Virus record (IMG/VR): IMGVR_UViG_3300044647_001784
Location: 1 to 64,000 of that record
Direction: 5' to 3' (one strand)
From: a virus
Length of the DNA stretch: 64,000 nucleotides
Under the pieces are notes generated by a model. The model was not told the DNA's origin. It worked only from the letters and a program-made list of their open reading frames with translations, and ran no database searches. Both the position numbers and the translations under genes were made by a program. This document shows, in pieces, positions 1-6,815 of this stretch (position 1 is its first letter; each line of letters begins with the position of its first letter).

Positions 1-252
1 GCCTAACTGTGCAATAACTTCAACACAGGTTTGTTTAAACATTTTCTTGCCGAGCTCTTCCCCATATAATTTTATTAGAGTAGACTCTTTGTAAATCTGA
101 GAGCTTCGCTCTATTAATGTATATTGATTTTCTGAAAGTGGTGGAAGACCTAGGTAGTCTGGGCTAGTTACAAATGTCTGTAGGTCTACTGGGCGCTCTT
201 CAAACTCTTCACCATCTAAAATTTCTATAAAATCTGAAAAATCAAGTGGCAT
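1..252 (-). CDS. Terminase large subunit, N-terminal fragment (cut by window edge)
   Basis: The frame is open from ATG at 252 to the window edge (84 codons), so only the N-terminus is present. It contains FVTSPDYLGLPPLSENQ (residues 27-43) followed by IYKESTLIKLYG. This is the usual lead-in of phage terminase large subunits, before the ATPase Walker A motif that would lie outside the window. The expected role is the ATP-driven DNA packaging motor and headful or cos nuclease. The start overlaps the end of the upstream oxygenase gene by 11 nt, so translation is probably coupled. The small-subunit candidate lies one gene upstream. The assignment rests on the N-terminal signature and context; the ATPase and nuclease motifs cannot be seen. 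Confidence 0.8.
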   Translation of the reverse strand, partial: MPLDFSDFIEILDGEEFEERPVDLQTFVTSPDYLGLPPLSENQYTLIERSSQIYKESTLIKLYGEELGKKMFKQTCVEVIAQLG

Positions 253-841
253 AGTTAAACCCTTTTGGAACTTTTATTTTTTTAAAAATTTTATTTGAAT
301 GAAAATATCTTATATCGCTTTTTAATTCTTTGACTTCATGAAAGCATATATCTTCGGCGCTATGTATAATCAAATCTCCTTTTTTTGGGCTGTAGGATAC
401 TCCTTGATTGATATAGCTAATCTCTGCGCCATCGAAATCATTAAAGTACAATACAATACCAGCAACGGTATCTTCAGCTAAATCAAATTCTTCTAGATCT
501 TTTGCAATCTTGCTTGCTTCTCTTGCAGGCAAAGAGTCATGGTTATCGGAGTGCGGGGCCCCTCTGTATCCTTTTCTCATTACAGATACACCACGATCTG
601 AGCCGAGGTAGTATCCATCTTCAAGCAAGCTGATTACCCTGTTGTCTACCTCAATAATTTTTTCTAGCCAAACAACAGACCTTTCGTAGAATGTTATTGT
701 TTCATTTTTATTAGTCCACCAATTATCTTCTGATATACTTTCTGACTCTAACACTATTTGATTACAGTCATCATCAGATACAAAACCATGAAAAACATAT
801 GAGTCTTTACATAACTCCACGAAGCCACTCTTATCAAACAT
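242..841 (-). CDS. 2OG-Fe(II) oxygenase (prolyl-4-hydroxylase-like), between the terminase genes
   Basis: This 199-aa protein carries the full double-stranded beta-helix signature: H97-x-D99 (APHSDNHD) and H168 (FHEV) as Fe(II) ligands, and R178 ten residues later for the 2-oxoglutarate carboxylate. The strand LYFNDFDGAEISY and the turn KKGDLIIH are typical of the P4Hc group. The expected reaction is O2- and 2-oxoglutarate-dependent hydroxylation of a protein side chain; the substrate is unknown. The start overlaps the end of the terS-like gene by 8 nt and its end overlaps the terL start by 11 nt, so it is co-translated with the packaging genes. It is divergent from the other six oxygenases in the window. 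The family call is secure. Confidence 0.85.
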   Translation of the reverse strand: MFDKSGFVELCKDSYVFHGFVSDDDCNQIVLESESISEDNWWTNKNETITFYERSVVWLEKIIEVDNRVISLLEDGYYLGSDRGVSVMRKGYRGAPHSDNHDSLPAREASKIAKDLEEFDLAEDTVAGIVLYFNDFDGAEISYINQGVSYSPKKGDLIIHSAEDICFHEVKELKSDIRYFHSNKIFKKIKVPKGFNYAT

Positions 842-1373
842 CTGAAGTTTTTTCTAAAATTATAATTGGCTCTACAATACCAGTTATTTGAGAAAGCCTT
901 TTTGCTACTTCTATTTTACAATGGTTGCAGCTTGAAGTAACTTCTTTTAATATGCCAACAAGCATCTCTTGCTTTCTTTCTGTTTCCAATATCTGAGATG
1001 CCATTTCATTATTTTCAAGTACGCCGACTGACTGAAGCATAGCAATTCTTTTTGTCTCTATGTCTGCAATAAGCTTAAGTGTTCCAGACTTAACGTTTAG
1101 TTGCCCTTGTGTATCTGCATCCTCAACCGTTTTCCATGCTTCTTTAATTAACATATCATAATGTTGATCTGCTCCCAGCAAAGCCTCTCTGGCCCTGTCC
1201 CTAACATTTGTATCATTATGGACAATAGACTTCCACTCATCTATATGCTCAAGAACTTCTTTACGGGTAAGCCCAGTAATAGATGCTATTTGGGTGGCAG
1301 AATTACCCTTTAATAGCTCAGAAACGACTCTGTTCATTTTGTCGAATTGTACTGCTGGCTCTATTTCGCTCAT
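834..1373 (-). CDS. Probable terminase small subunit (HTH protein)
   Basis: A 179-aa protein with an N-terminal helix-turn-helix (around residues 17-45: SATQIASITGLTRKEVLEHI), then a long, mostly helical region and a C-terminal part containing CNHCK. An N-terminal DNA-binding HTH followed by an oligomerising helical domain is the architecture of small terminases, which recognise packaging sites and hand the DNA to the large subunit. Its position two genes upstream of terL supports this. A consensus promoter places its predicted transcription start at the A of the ATG, so the mRNA may be leaderless. It could instead be a regulatory HTH protein. Confidence 0.55.
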   Translation of the reverse strand: MSEIEPAVQFDKMNRVVSELLKGNSATQIASITGLTRKEVLEHIDEWKSIVHNDTNVRDRAREALLGADQHYDMLIKEAWKTVEDADTQGQLNVKSGTLKLIADIETKRIAMLQSVGVLENNEMASQILETERKQEMLVGILKEVTSSCNHCKIEVAKRLSQITGIVEPIIILEKTSDV

Positions 1374-1379
1374 AAAATA

Positions 1380-1408
1380 ATTATACTTCTAGTCAACTAA
1401 AAAGTCAA
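1380..1408 (-). promoter_or_regulatory. Sigma70-type promoter for the terS-like gene, apparently leaderless
   Basis: On the minus strand, TTGACT (1403-1408), a 17-nt spacer and TATAAT (1380-1385). Only 6 nt separate the -10 hexamer from the ATG at 1373, so the expected start of transcription is the A of the start codon and there is no room for a ribosome binding site. Confidence 0.7.
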
Positions 1409-1555
1409 TTAGCGTTTGATCTTTAGTTTAAATTTATCTATATATCTCTGTATAGTCATGTGTGACACAGAGCACTCTGTGGCTATTTCGACTATTGTTT
1501 TTTTCTGTACAACGTATCTATTGTATAGCCAGTCTTTATTTTGGTATAATTTCAT
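1409..1555 (-). CDS. Small helix-turn-helix protein, 48 aa
   Basis: A 48-codon frame read directly from the sequence. It starts at ATG 1555, which overlaps the stop of the RuvC-like gene as ATGA, and ends with TAA at 1409. Residues 21-40 (IVEIATECSVSHMTIQRYID) form a textbook resolvase/Hin-type HTH, preceded by KDWLYNRYV, a lead-in common in small phage HTH proteins. It is probably a DNA-binding regulator or a homeodomain-like fragment. The coupled start and a single clean domain make it credible despite its length. Its stop codon abuts the -35 element of the terS promoter. Confidence 0.75.
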   Translation of the reverse strand: MKLYQNKDWLYNRYVVQKKTIVEIATECSVSHMTIQRYIDKFKLKIKR

Positions 1556-2118
1556 CTTTTTGTTAGCACCTGATTTGAATAATGTGCAATACCAAATGCA
1601 TCTGCAACATCAAAATCATCTAATAAAATTGAATATTTTTTATTAAAGTAGTCTGCAGTTCTTTGCTTTCTCATATTCCTTAGCTGATTCTTGTACCAAG
1701 AGTCTGCGTAGCCTGGATTTTTTATTCTTATCCCAGCCTTTTCTTCTTTTGTAGGATTTTTATTTCCTATATAAGACTGCCAGGCACTTGGAGATATTGT
1801 TATAACTTCAGCACCAGTAGACATTAGCTCTGCAATAACAACACCATATACATATGAAAGCTTAATAACAGCATCCGCTGATCTAACAAGAACTGCACCC
1901 TCTACTACGATATAGTCTGCCTTGAGCTCATCAAGCATGGCTGAAGTCTTTACCTTGGCATCATATATCTTTTGATATATGTCGTTGCCAACAATATTAA
2001 ATTTTCCCCACTTTAGTGGTATGTCGTTTTCCATTAGGCAGAAGGCTACGGAGTTTGTAGACGCATCTATGCCTAATACCCTATTAGCTTTTGTTTTTAC
2101 AAGGCTAGCCAATGTCAT
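1552..2118 (-). CDS. RuvC-like Holliday junction resolvase
   Basis: A 188-aa RNase H-fold nuclease. The first strand LGIDAST carries D18, the second acidic site is E73 in YIVVEGA, and the C-terminal DDFDVADAFGIA supplies D170 and D173. This matches the D-E-D-D metal-binding arrangement of RuvC and phage resolvases. The expected role is cutting four-way junctions left by recombination-dependent replication before packaging. ATG at 2118 overlaps the preceding zinc-finger gene by 14 nt, and the stop forms ATGA with the next HTH gene. A second resolvase-type protein (Hjc-like, 4236-4541) is encoded nearby. Confidence 0.82.
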   Translation of the reverse strand: MTLASLVKTKANRVLGIDASTNSVAFCLMENDIPLKWGKFNIVGNDIYQKIYDAKVKTSAMLDELKADYIVVEGAVLVRSADAVIKLSYVYGVVIAELMSTGAEVITISPSAWQSYIGNKNPTKEEKAGIRIKNPGYADSWYKNQLRNMRKQRTADYFNKKYSILLDDFDVADAFGIAHYSNQVLTKR

Positions 2119-2383
2119 CTATGATGCCCATCAAATCTTTTTTAAACTTTGAGTCCTTAGACTTTATACATTTGGCACAGTAAGGCTGGTCATTGTATCT
2201 ACTTAAAAAACCACTGCAGCCCTTGCATTTTCTGGGCGCACCATTTTTAATTGCTTTTTTTTCGTAATACTTTTCCATTATTCTTTTATTAGTTGACACT
2301 CTACAGCATTCATCTGAACAGTATTTTTGGTTATGAGTTTTTGCAATAAATTCTTTTTTACATTCTGAATTTAAACACACCAT
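2105..2383 (-). CDS. Small treble-clef zinc-finger protein
   Basis: A 92-aa protein when started at ATG 2383, which overlaps the stop of the upstream nuclease gene as TAATG. A longer frame begins at 2446 but lies inside that gene. The N-terminal half has CLNSEC, then KYCSDECC, a pattern seen in many small phage zinc fingers. The C-terminal half has CKGC and CAKC, a second four-Cys site. The linker is strongly basic (KRIMEKYYEKKAIKNG). It probably binds nucleic acid; no enzyme motif is visible. It lies between Cas4-like and RuvC-like nuclease genes, so a recombination role is possible. Confidence 0.65.
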   Translation of the reverse strand: MVCLNSECKKEFIAKTHNQKYCSDECCRVSTNKRIMEKYYEKKAIKNGAPRKCKGCSGFLSRYNDQPYCAKCIKSKDSKFKKDLMGIIDDIG

Positions 2384-3171
2384 TACTTTACTACCTTCAT
2401 TAGATCTATTGTTATGTCCCCAGGGTCTGATCCCTTTGCCCAGCATTCCTTTTTAACAGGACAATATGTGCAAGGTAGCTTGTACTTAGTTGCGCCTTCT
2501 GGTCTAGTAGGAAGAGATCCGTTTTGGAAATTATCCCAGACATCTCTCATCCACTGAAAAGCATCCTCAATAATCTTTTTGTTTTTATCGTTCATAGAAA
2601 TTGGTATTATTAATACCTCTTGGGTATTCTTATTTTCATACAAGAAGAAGCCTTCTTTGGCATTCTTCAGCTTCATATATGTAAGTAGCTGCAGCATATG
2701 GTTGGGGGAAGACTTCATCTCTGCTTGTCTTGTATCCCACACCTCTTGTTTAGCTGTTTTAATTTCACCTATAACGGTCTCACCATCATACTCCATAATC
2801 AAGTCTATAAATCCACGGATCGGAGGATACTCGTTAATTATTTCTTCTTCTTCTGCCCGCCATTCAGGCATAGTCTTAATTAAATTCTGTAATCTTTCAT
2901 GTGCTTGCGTTCCCTGTGCCATGTTGGCCACAGCAACTGCGTCATTATCATCAATAAAAACTGCACCAGTAAATGCCATGTACCAATATCTTGGACAGGT
3001 GCCATGGCCATATCCTAATGAGCTTGGACTAAAAGATTTCTTTGTGGTATCCCCATCTGGACGTTTAGTATTTCTGTATGACTCGTCAAGAAGTTGTGCA
3101 AATTTTTCTGGGTCAAAGAAGTTGCCGATATGCTTTTTAAATTTTAAATTCTTTACAATATCTCTAGCCAT
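2383..3171 (-). CDS. Cas4/RecB-like PD-(D/E)XK exonuclease with Fe-S cysteines
   Basis: A 262-aa nuclease with all the landmarks of the Cas4/AddB group: C59 in GTCPRYW, H91 (HERLQ), D123 in RGFIDLI, E136-x-K138 in GEIKTA, and Q161 (HMLQLLTYM). The C-terminal C234, C237 and C243 complete a four-cysteine iron-sulfur site with C59. Phage members of this family act in DNA end resection and recombination, partnering RecA-type proteins. No cas1, cas2 or CRISPR array is present, so a CRISPR adaptation role is not supported. The gene starts 1 nt after the upstream helical-protein gene. Confidence 0.85.
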   Translation of the reverse strand: MARDIVKNLKFKKHIGNFFDPEKFAQLLDESYRNTKRPDGDTTKKSFSPSSLGYGHGTCPRYWYMAFTGAVFIDDNDAVAVANMAQGTQAHERLQNLIKTMPEWRAEEEEIINEYPPIRGFIDLIMEYDGETVIGEIKTAKQEVWDTRQAEMKSSPNHMLQLLTYMKLKNAKEGFFLYENKNTQEVLIIPISMNDKNKKIIEDAFQWMRDVWDNFQNGSLPTRPEGATKYKLPCTYCPVKKECWAKGSDPGDITIDLMKVVK

Positions 3172-3567
3172 TTATGAATTGTACCTAACGACATACTTAA
3201 GTGCATCTACAAGTTTGTCTATGGACTCCTTTAATGAATAGTAAATATTCTTTTTATTATTGTTAGCTGTGCCAGCTTTATCTTTAGCAATAGTTGAATA
3301 AACGGAAGCAAGCACAGCAAATTTAGTTGACATTGCTTGCAGCTCCATAATTAAATGTGGTGCTTTTGCAGATGGTACATCTGGATTCATCAATAGCTTT
3401 ACTACTATAGCAAGGGCTTTATCTAGATGATCATCTTGCATAAAATCATGCAAGTCATTAAACTCAGTTATATCACTTATAAGCTGCAACGTATTTTTAT
3501 CTTCCACTTTATCCAACCATTCTTTATTATTAAAACCCAGCCCAGTGCTGATATTACTCGTTCTCAT
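3172..3567 (-). CDS. Hypothetical helical protein, 131 aa
   Basis: Not recognised. The protein looks all-helical: a middle amphipathic stretch with AIVVKLLMNPDVPSAKAP and LIMELQAMSTKFAVLASVYS, then a Lys/Asn-rich loop and a final helix ending DALKYVVRYNS. There is no signal peptide, cysteine motif or catalytic signature. Its start overlaps the upstream DUF6065-like gene by 14 nt and it ends next to the Cas4-like nuclease, so it belongs to the recombination/oxygenase operon. An accessory role with the nuclease or with DNA is possible, but only context suggests it. Confidence 0.6.
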   Translation of the reverse strand: MRTSNISTGLGFNNKEWLDKVEDKNTLQLISDITEFNDLHDFMQDDHLDKALAIVVKLLMNPDVPSAKAPHLIMELQAMSTKFAVLASVYSTIAKDKAGTANNNKKNIYYSLKESIDKLVDALKYVVRYNS

Positions 3568-4243
3568 ACTTTACGTGTAAATTTATGCTATCTACTTCGT
3601 GCTTGCCAATGCTCTCGCCCCTATGGTTTATTGCTTTTTTATACATTCTGGGTCTTATTCCTTGAGAGTTTAAATCCTTTAGGTATTCCATGTACTCTGT
3701 GCTATCTTGAATACTCTCAAATGGCCAAACTACATTTTTAATATTAATGACAGAATCCTGTATAGATGCAAGTGATATCGGGAGTATGCAAGCTATATTT
3801 GTTCCAGCTGGCACAAAATATTCTTTATCTGGCGTGTCAAGCTTCCAAACAACAGAAAATGTTCCAGTAAATACAGAGGTAGAAAGTATTGTGCTTAGAA
3901 CCTCTGCACCTTCTATTTTTTCATTTGGCACAGTCATTGTTACTATGCTTGTGTTCTCATCTGTTTTTAAAATAAGATTTGTTACAAAGCTTACTGTGCC
4001 CTCTCCTCTGCCAACCCATATGCTTTCTTCACCTATAATCCCTCTTGCCCCATCTTCTCTTGATCCATCCCAAATAAAAGATATGTCGTGATCAAAATAT
4101 ATTCCATACCCTAAAGTATTTGCCATGCCGATTGGGTGGCAGTTATATGTATAAGAATGCATCCAATCTCTTTTGATTGGAAGTGGTCTTATTTTTGCCG
4201 TTGGCTTTAATGGATTGTCTATGTAAGCATCTATGTTATGCAT
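3554..4243 (-). CDS. DUF6065-like protein (paralogue of 50587-51333)
   Basis: A 229-aa protein. Its N-terminal part has RDWMHSYTYNCHPIGMANTL (residues 25-44) followed by HDISFIWDG. This aligns closely with REWMDNTFESHAYKCFPVSL and EDISFIWDG in the 50587-51333 protein, so the two are paralogues. The pattern fits the DUF6065 family as I recall it, whose biochemical function is not established. Later segments (SVFTGTFSVVWK, VPAGTNIACILPI) suggest a beta-rich, cupin-like fold, which is inference. Both copies sit beside 2OG-Fe(II) oxygenase genes. Its start overlaps the Hjc-like gene by 8 nt. Confidence 0.65.
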   Translation of the reverse strand: MHNIDAYIDNPLKPTAKIRPLPIKRDWMHSYTYNCHPIGMANTLGYGIYFDHDISFIWDGSREDGARGIIGEESIWVGRGEGTVSFVTNLILKTDENTSIVTMTVPNEKIEGAEVLSTILSTSVFTGTFSVVWKLDTPDKEYFVPAGTNIACILPISLASIQDSVINIKNVVWPFESIQDSTEYMEYLKDLNSQGIRPRMYKKAINHRGESIGKHEVDSINLHVKYENE

Positions 4244-4541
4244 TATTGTCCTCCCAGAATCTAATGAGCTCTTCTAAAACTGCCCACTCTATTATACCAA
4301 GCCTTACTTTACTTTCTGATCCTATAATTATTTTTAGTGCTGGGTGCATGTCTCTATTTACCTTAAAGGTATCAGTGCATATTTTTGCCCAAACATCTTT
4401 GTTTAAAGTAAATGTAGAGCCAGCCTCTTTATAATCAACAAGGAATTGCTTCCATTGAGCATCACCTTTCTGATAGTCCCCTCTTCCACTGTTCTTTTGA
4501 GCCTTTGCTCCATCTCTTTTTACTTCAGATCTTTCTGACAT
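4236..4541 (-). CDS. Hjc-like PD-(D/E)XK resolvase, small
   Basis: A 101-aa protein with AQKNSGRGDYQKGDAQW near residues 14-30, then FLVDYKEAGSTFTLN and KDVWAKIC. This follows the Hjc-type junction resolvase order: SG-rich loop, KGD with an acidic residue, (D/E)-x-K core, Ser-rich strand, then a helix with K. Here D27, D36 and K38 would form the metal site, with Asp in place of the usual Glu. It may be a minimal endonuclease or Holliday-junction enzyme. It sits between an oxygenase gene (1-nt gap) and the DUF6065-like gene (8-nt overlap). The short length and D-Y-K core leave room for a non-catalytic relative. Confidence 0.5.
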   Translation of the reverse strand: MSERSEVKRDGAKAQKNSGRGDYQKGDAQWKQFLVDYKEAGSTFTLNKDVWAKICTDTFKVNRDMHPALKIIIGSESKVRLGIIEWAVLEELIRFWEDNNA

Positions 4542-4542
4542 A

Positions 4543-5379
4543 TTATTCCTTTACTTCTATTACATTAGATGGTATAGAAAGCTTTATAGTCTGCAAGTCT
4601 TTTTCAACATAAGATTCTTCTGTAGTAACATTAAGAAGGTGGTCCGACAACTCATACTTTTTTGTCCATTCAACTTCACCAGAAACCTCAGAGTCAATAA
4701 ATGCTCTTAGGAAGTATCTATCCGATTTACTAAATGGCTTTACCCCATGATAAAATGGCTCAGTTGAAGGCATAATTACTGCGTCGCCAGGCATTGGCTT
4801 ATACATATATGTATTGTTTGAAATTGAATCGTAAACACATATCTCTCCGCCATCATATTCATCGTTTAAATAAAAGTTAACTGTTGCAACGTGCCTATTT
4901 ATTTTGGTTTCTCCAGGAACTGGAAGTTCATCTACATGATACTCCATTATCAGACCAGAAGGATTAACCTTGCCTTGAGCTTTTACATCATATCTAAAAA
5001 AATCAATCCAGTATTTTTTATTAACATCTTTAAGTAAGCCCCAGTCTTTTATAAATGATGGCCAAATACCATTTTTTTCATCGAAATCACTTAAATAGTC
5101 TTCTCTTATAAATTTCATGCACCTGTTAATCTCAAGGATGTACTCTTTTTCTTTGTTAAGAAATACATCTGTTCCAGGGTCTATGCTTTCCAACAATGCG
5201 AAGTCTGCATCTCTTCTGTAACCTTGGCCGTACCAATCTCTCCAGTTATTAAAAAATGAAGGGTCTCTGTTTTCTTTAAGCAGATCTATTATTTCTTTGC
5301 TGTGTTTAAATATGTTTTTATATATAACAATTTGTGGAGCCACAATTATTTTTTTTACATCTTGAAATTCTAAATTCAT
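4543..5379 (-). CDS. 2OG-Fe(II) oxygenase (prolyl-4-hydroxylase-like)
   Basis: A 278-aa protein starting at ATG 5379, one base after the stop of the upstream gene and with AAAGG upstream. An in-frame TTG at 5388 is less likely because it has no spaced ribosome site. The double-stranded beta-helix motifs are H148-x-D150 (EYHVDE), H211 (YHGVKP) and R221 (DRYFLR). VNFYLNDEYDGGEI and MPGDAVIMPSTEPFYHGV are very close to the same region of the 49114-49932 protein, so these two are the closest pair in the window. The expected role is protein side-chain hydroxylation; the long N-terminal region of about 140 residues probably recognises the substrate. Confidence 0.87.
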   Translation of the reverse strand: MNLEFQDVKKIIVAPQIVIYKNIFKHSKEIIDLLKENRDPSFFNNWRDWYGQGYRRDADFALLESIDPGTDVFLNKEKEYILEINRCMKFIREDYLSDFDEKNGIWPSFIKDWGLLKDVNKKYWIDFFRYDVKAQGKVNPSGLIMEYHVDELPVPGETKINRHVATVNFYLNDEYDGGEICVYDSISNNTYMYKPMPGDAVIMPSTEPFYHGVKPFSKSDRYFLRAFIDSEVSGEVEWTKKYELSDHLLNVTTEESYVEKDLQTIKLSIPSNVIEVKE

Positions 5380-5380
5380 T

Positions 5381-5569
5381 TTAACCAACCTTTACTTCGT
5401 TAAGGTGTCCATCTGGACACTCCCAAGCAAGCACCATAGACTCTGAATCCCAAAACGACTCTTCAGAATTTTTATCGCATTTGAAACATGGCTTAGAGCC
5501 AACTATTACCTCTAAATTATTTTTTTTAGGCTGCTCTGGCTTATTAAAAAATTCATTAAGATTTGGCAT
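5381..5569 (-). CDS. Small zinc-ribbon protein, 62 aa
   Basis: A 62-aa protein with CFKC at residues 28-31 and a second half-site CPDGH near residue 51, which together could hold one zinc ion. The N-terminus (MPNLNEFFNKPEQPKKNN) looks like a flexible or peptide-like segment. No known family is recognised. ATG at 5569 overlaps the 3' end of recA by 14 nt, and the stop lies 1 nt before the next oxygenase start, so it is co-translated with both. It may be a small nucleic-acid-binding or adaptor protein. Confidence 0.6.
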   Translation of the reverse strand: MPNLNEFFNKPEQPKKNNLEVIVGSKPCFKCDKNSEESFWDSESMVLAWECPDGHLNEVKVG

Positions 5570-6560
5570 TTATTTCCTGAATAAGCTTTCCAGATACTTC
5601 TGGATTTTCTCTAAGGTATGCAACTGCTTTTGCTCTACCCTGGAATCTCTCACCATTAATTGTATACCATGCTCCGCCCTTTTCTATTAGGCCATACATC
5701 TCTGCAACATCTAAAGTTTCTCCTATGCGATCAACGCCTAGGTTCTCTCCTTGGTAATAGAAGTCGTATTGTCCTGAAAGATTAGGGGGGCCGAGCTTGT
5801 TGTAATCAATAATCCAATTGACTGGCCTGCCAACTCTTTGTTCAATGATTTTGTCACCAACCGCAACACCAGCTTTAATAGCATTAGCTTCAGCTTCCGA
5901 AGACCATAACTTAATGACTGTGGAAGAGAAGAACTTAACTGCCATTCCTCCTGTCGGAATGTGGGAGGCATGCATAGATCCAAATTGATTTCTTTGCTGT
6001 GAGATGAGAACCAGTAATGTATTTTTGTTTGCATAGTTTAACATTTTGACTGCATGAGTCATATCCTTTGCTTCTGCACCGATTTGCTTAGTGTCTTGCA
6101 AATCTTTCATTTCATTTCCGTCTTTTTCAAAATATATTCCAGGAAGTAAGGCTGAGATAGAATCTACAACAATAACATCCACTCCTGCTTCCATTAATTT
6201 AACGCCAACGTCTACCATATCATTAACAGTCTTAGCCTGAGAATAAATAAGAGAAGATGAATCTACTCCAAGCTGCTCTGCCCACTTCTGATCATAAGAT
6301 GCTTCTGCATCAATCCAGGCACACGTCTTTCCTTCTTGTTGAGCCAATGCTATCATTTGTAGACAGAATGAAGATTTACCAGCAGACTTGTTTCCCCATA
6401 CAAGGACCTGTCTACCGTACCCAAGACCACCTTTTAGTGCTACGTTTAGACCGATGCTTGGTGTCAATTGCTTGTGTACTTTTACATTTTGAGCCGATTG
6501 AACTCTTGCACGGGTCTTTGGGTCTAGCTTTGCCATTATATCTTCTAATGAAATAGTCAT
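5556..6560 (-). CDS. recA: RecA-like recombinase
   Basis: A 334-aa RecA/UvsX-type ATPase for strand exchange. The Walker A motif GNKSAGKS is at residues 56-63, the catalytic Glu lies in DAEASYD (E86), the Walker B region VDVIVVDS is at 127-134, and ISQQRNQFG is the motif 4 region. The length is close to bacterial RecA (about 350), but the N-terminal helix and C-terminal regulatory tail look reduced, as is common in phages. It should work with the Cas4-like nuclease, the SSB and the resolvases in recombination-dependent repair or replication. It has its own promoter at 6584-6612, and the leader has AGAGAGAAG as a ribosome site. No SOS box is evident. Confidence 0.92.
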   Translation of the reverse strand: MTISLEDIMAKLDPKTRARVQSAQNVKVHKQLTPSIGLNVALKGGLGYGRQVLVWGNKSAGKSSFCLQMIALAQQEGKTCAWIDAEASYDQKWAEQLGVDSSSLIYSQAKTVNDMVDVGVKLMEAGVDVIVVDSISALLPGIYFEKDGNEMKDLQDTKQIGAEAKDMTHAVKMLNYANKNTLLVLISQQRNQFGSMHASHIPTGGMAVKFFSSTVIKLWSSEAEANAIKAGVAVGDKIIEQRVGRPVNWIIDYNKLGPPNLSGQYDFYYQGENLGVDRIGETLDVAEMYGLIEKGGAWYTINGERFQGRAKAVAYLRENPEVSGKLIQEINAKS

Positions 6561-6583
6561 ATTTAATCTTTCTTCTCTCTAAT

Positions 6584-6612
6584 AGTATAGCATTAAAATA
6601 AAGCTTTGTGAA
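6584..6612 (-). promoter_or_regulatory. Promoter for recA
   Basis: TTCACA (6607-6612), a 17-nt spacer and TATACT (6584-6589), with an extended -10 (AATGCTATACT). It lies in the gap between the small gene ending at 6618 and the recA start at 6560. The predicted leader is about 17 nt with a purine-rich ribosome site. Confidence 0.65.
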
Positions 6613-6617
6613 TCCTT

Positions 6618-6815
6618 TTAATCTTTTATTTTTAACTTAAATGTGAATGATTGACTTGTTTCGTCATAATCAACTTGCAATTCTTTGTCTTCATTTTCTG
6701 CGTTTACTACTGTCATTATTGGTATAGATATCTCCCCTAATGTTTCTAGGGCAGCAACTAAAATTCTTGAAACATTTAGCTGTGCAAATACATCTTCAAT
6801 TTTTGCTTCTGTCAT
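6618..6815 (-). CDS. Small hypothetical protein downstream of DNA polymerase
   Basis: A 65-aa acidic protein: an N-terminal helix (EDVFAQLNVSRILVAALETL) followed by beta strands (ISIPIMTVV, ELQVDYD, SFTFKLKIK). No family is recognised. Its ATG forms an ATGA overlap with the polymerase stop, so it is translationally coupled to the polymerase and is a good candidate for a small polymerase- or replisome-associated protein; this rests on position only. Confidence 0.6.
   Translation of the reverse strand: MTEAKIEDVFAQLNVSRILVAALETLGEISIPIMTVVNAENEDKELQVDYDETSQSFTFKLKIKD

Noticed and set aside
1416-1646. 76-codon plus-strand hydrophobic frame that could look like a membrane protein
   Set aside because: It overlaps the minus-strand HTH and RuvC-like genes, both of which have domain support and coupled starts.
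2383-3171. Cas4-like nuclease as evidence of a CRISPR system
   Set aside because: No cas1, cas2 or repeat-spacer array occurs in the window; phage Cas4-like nucleases usually belong to recombination modules.
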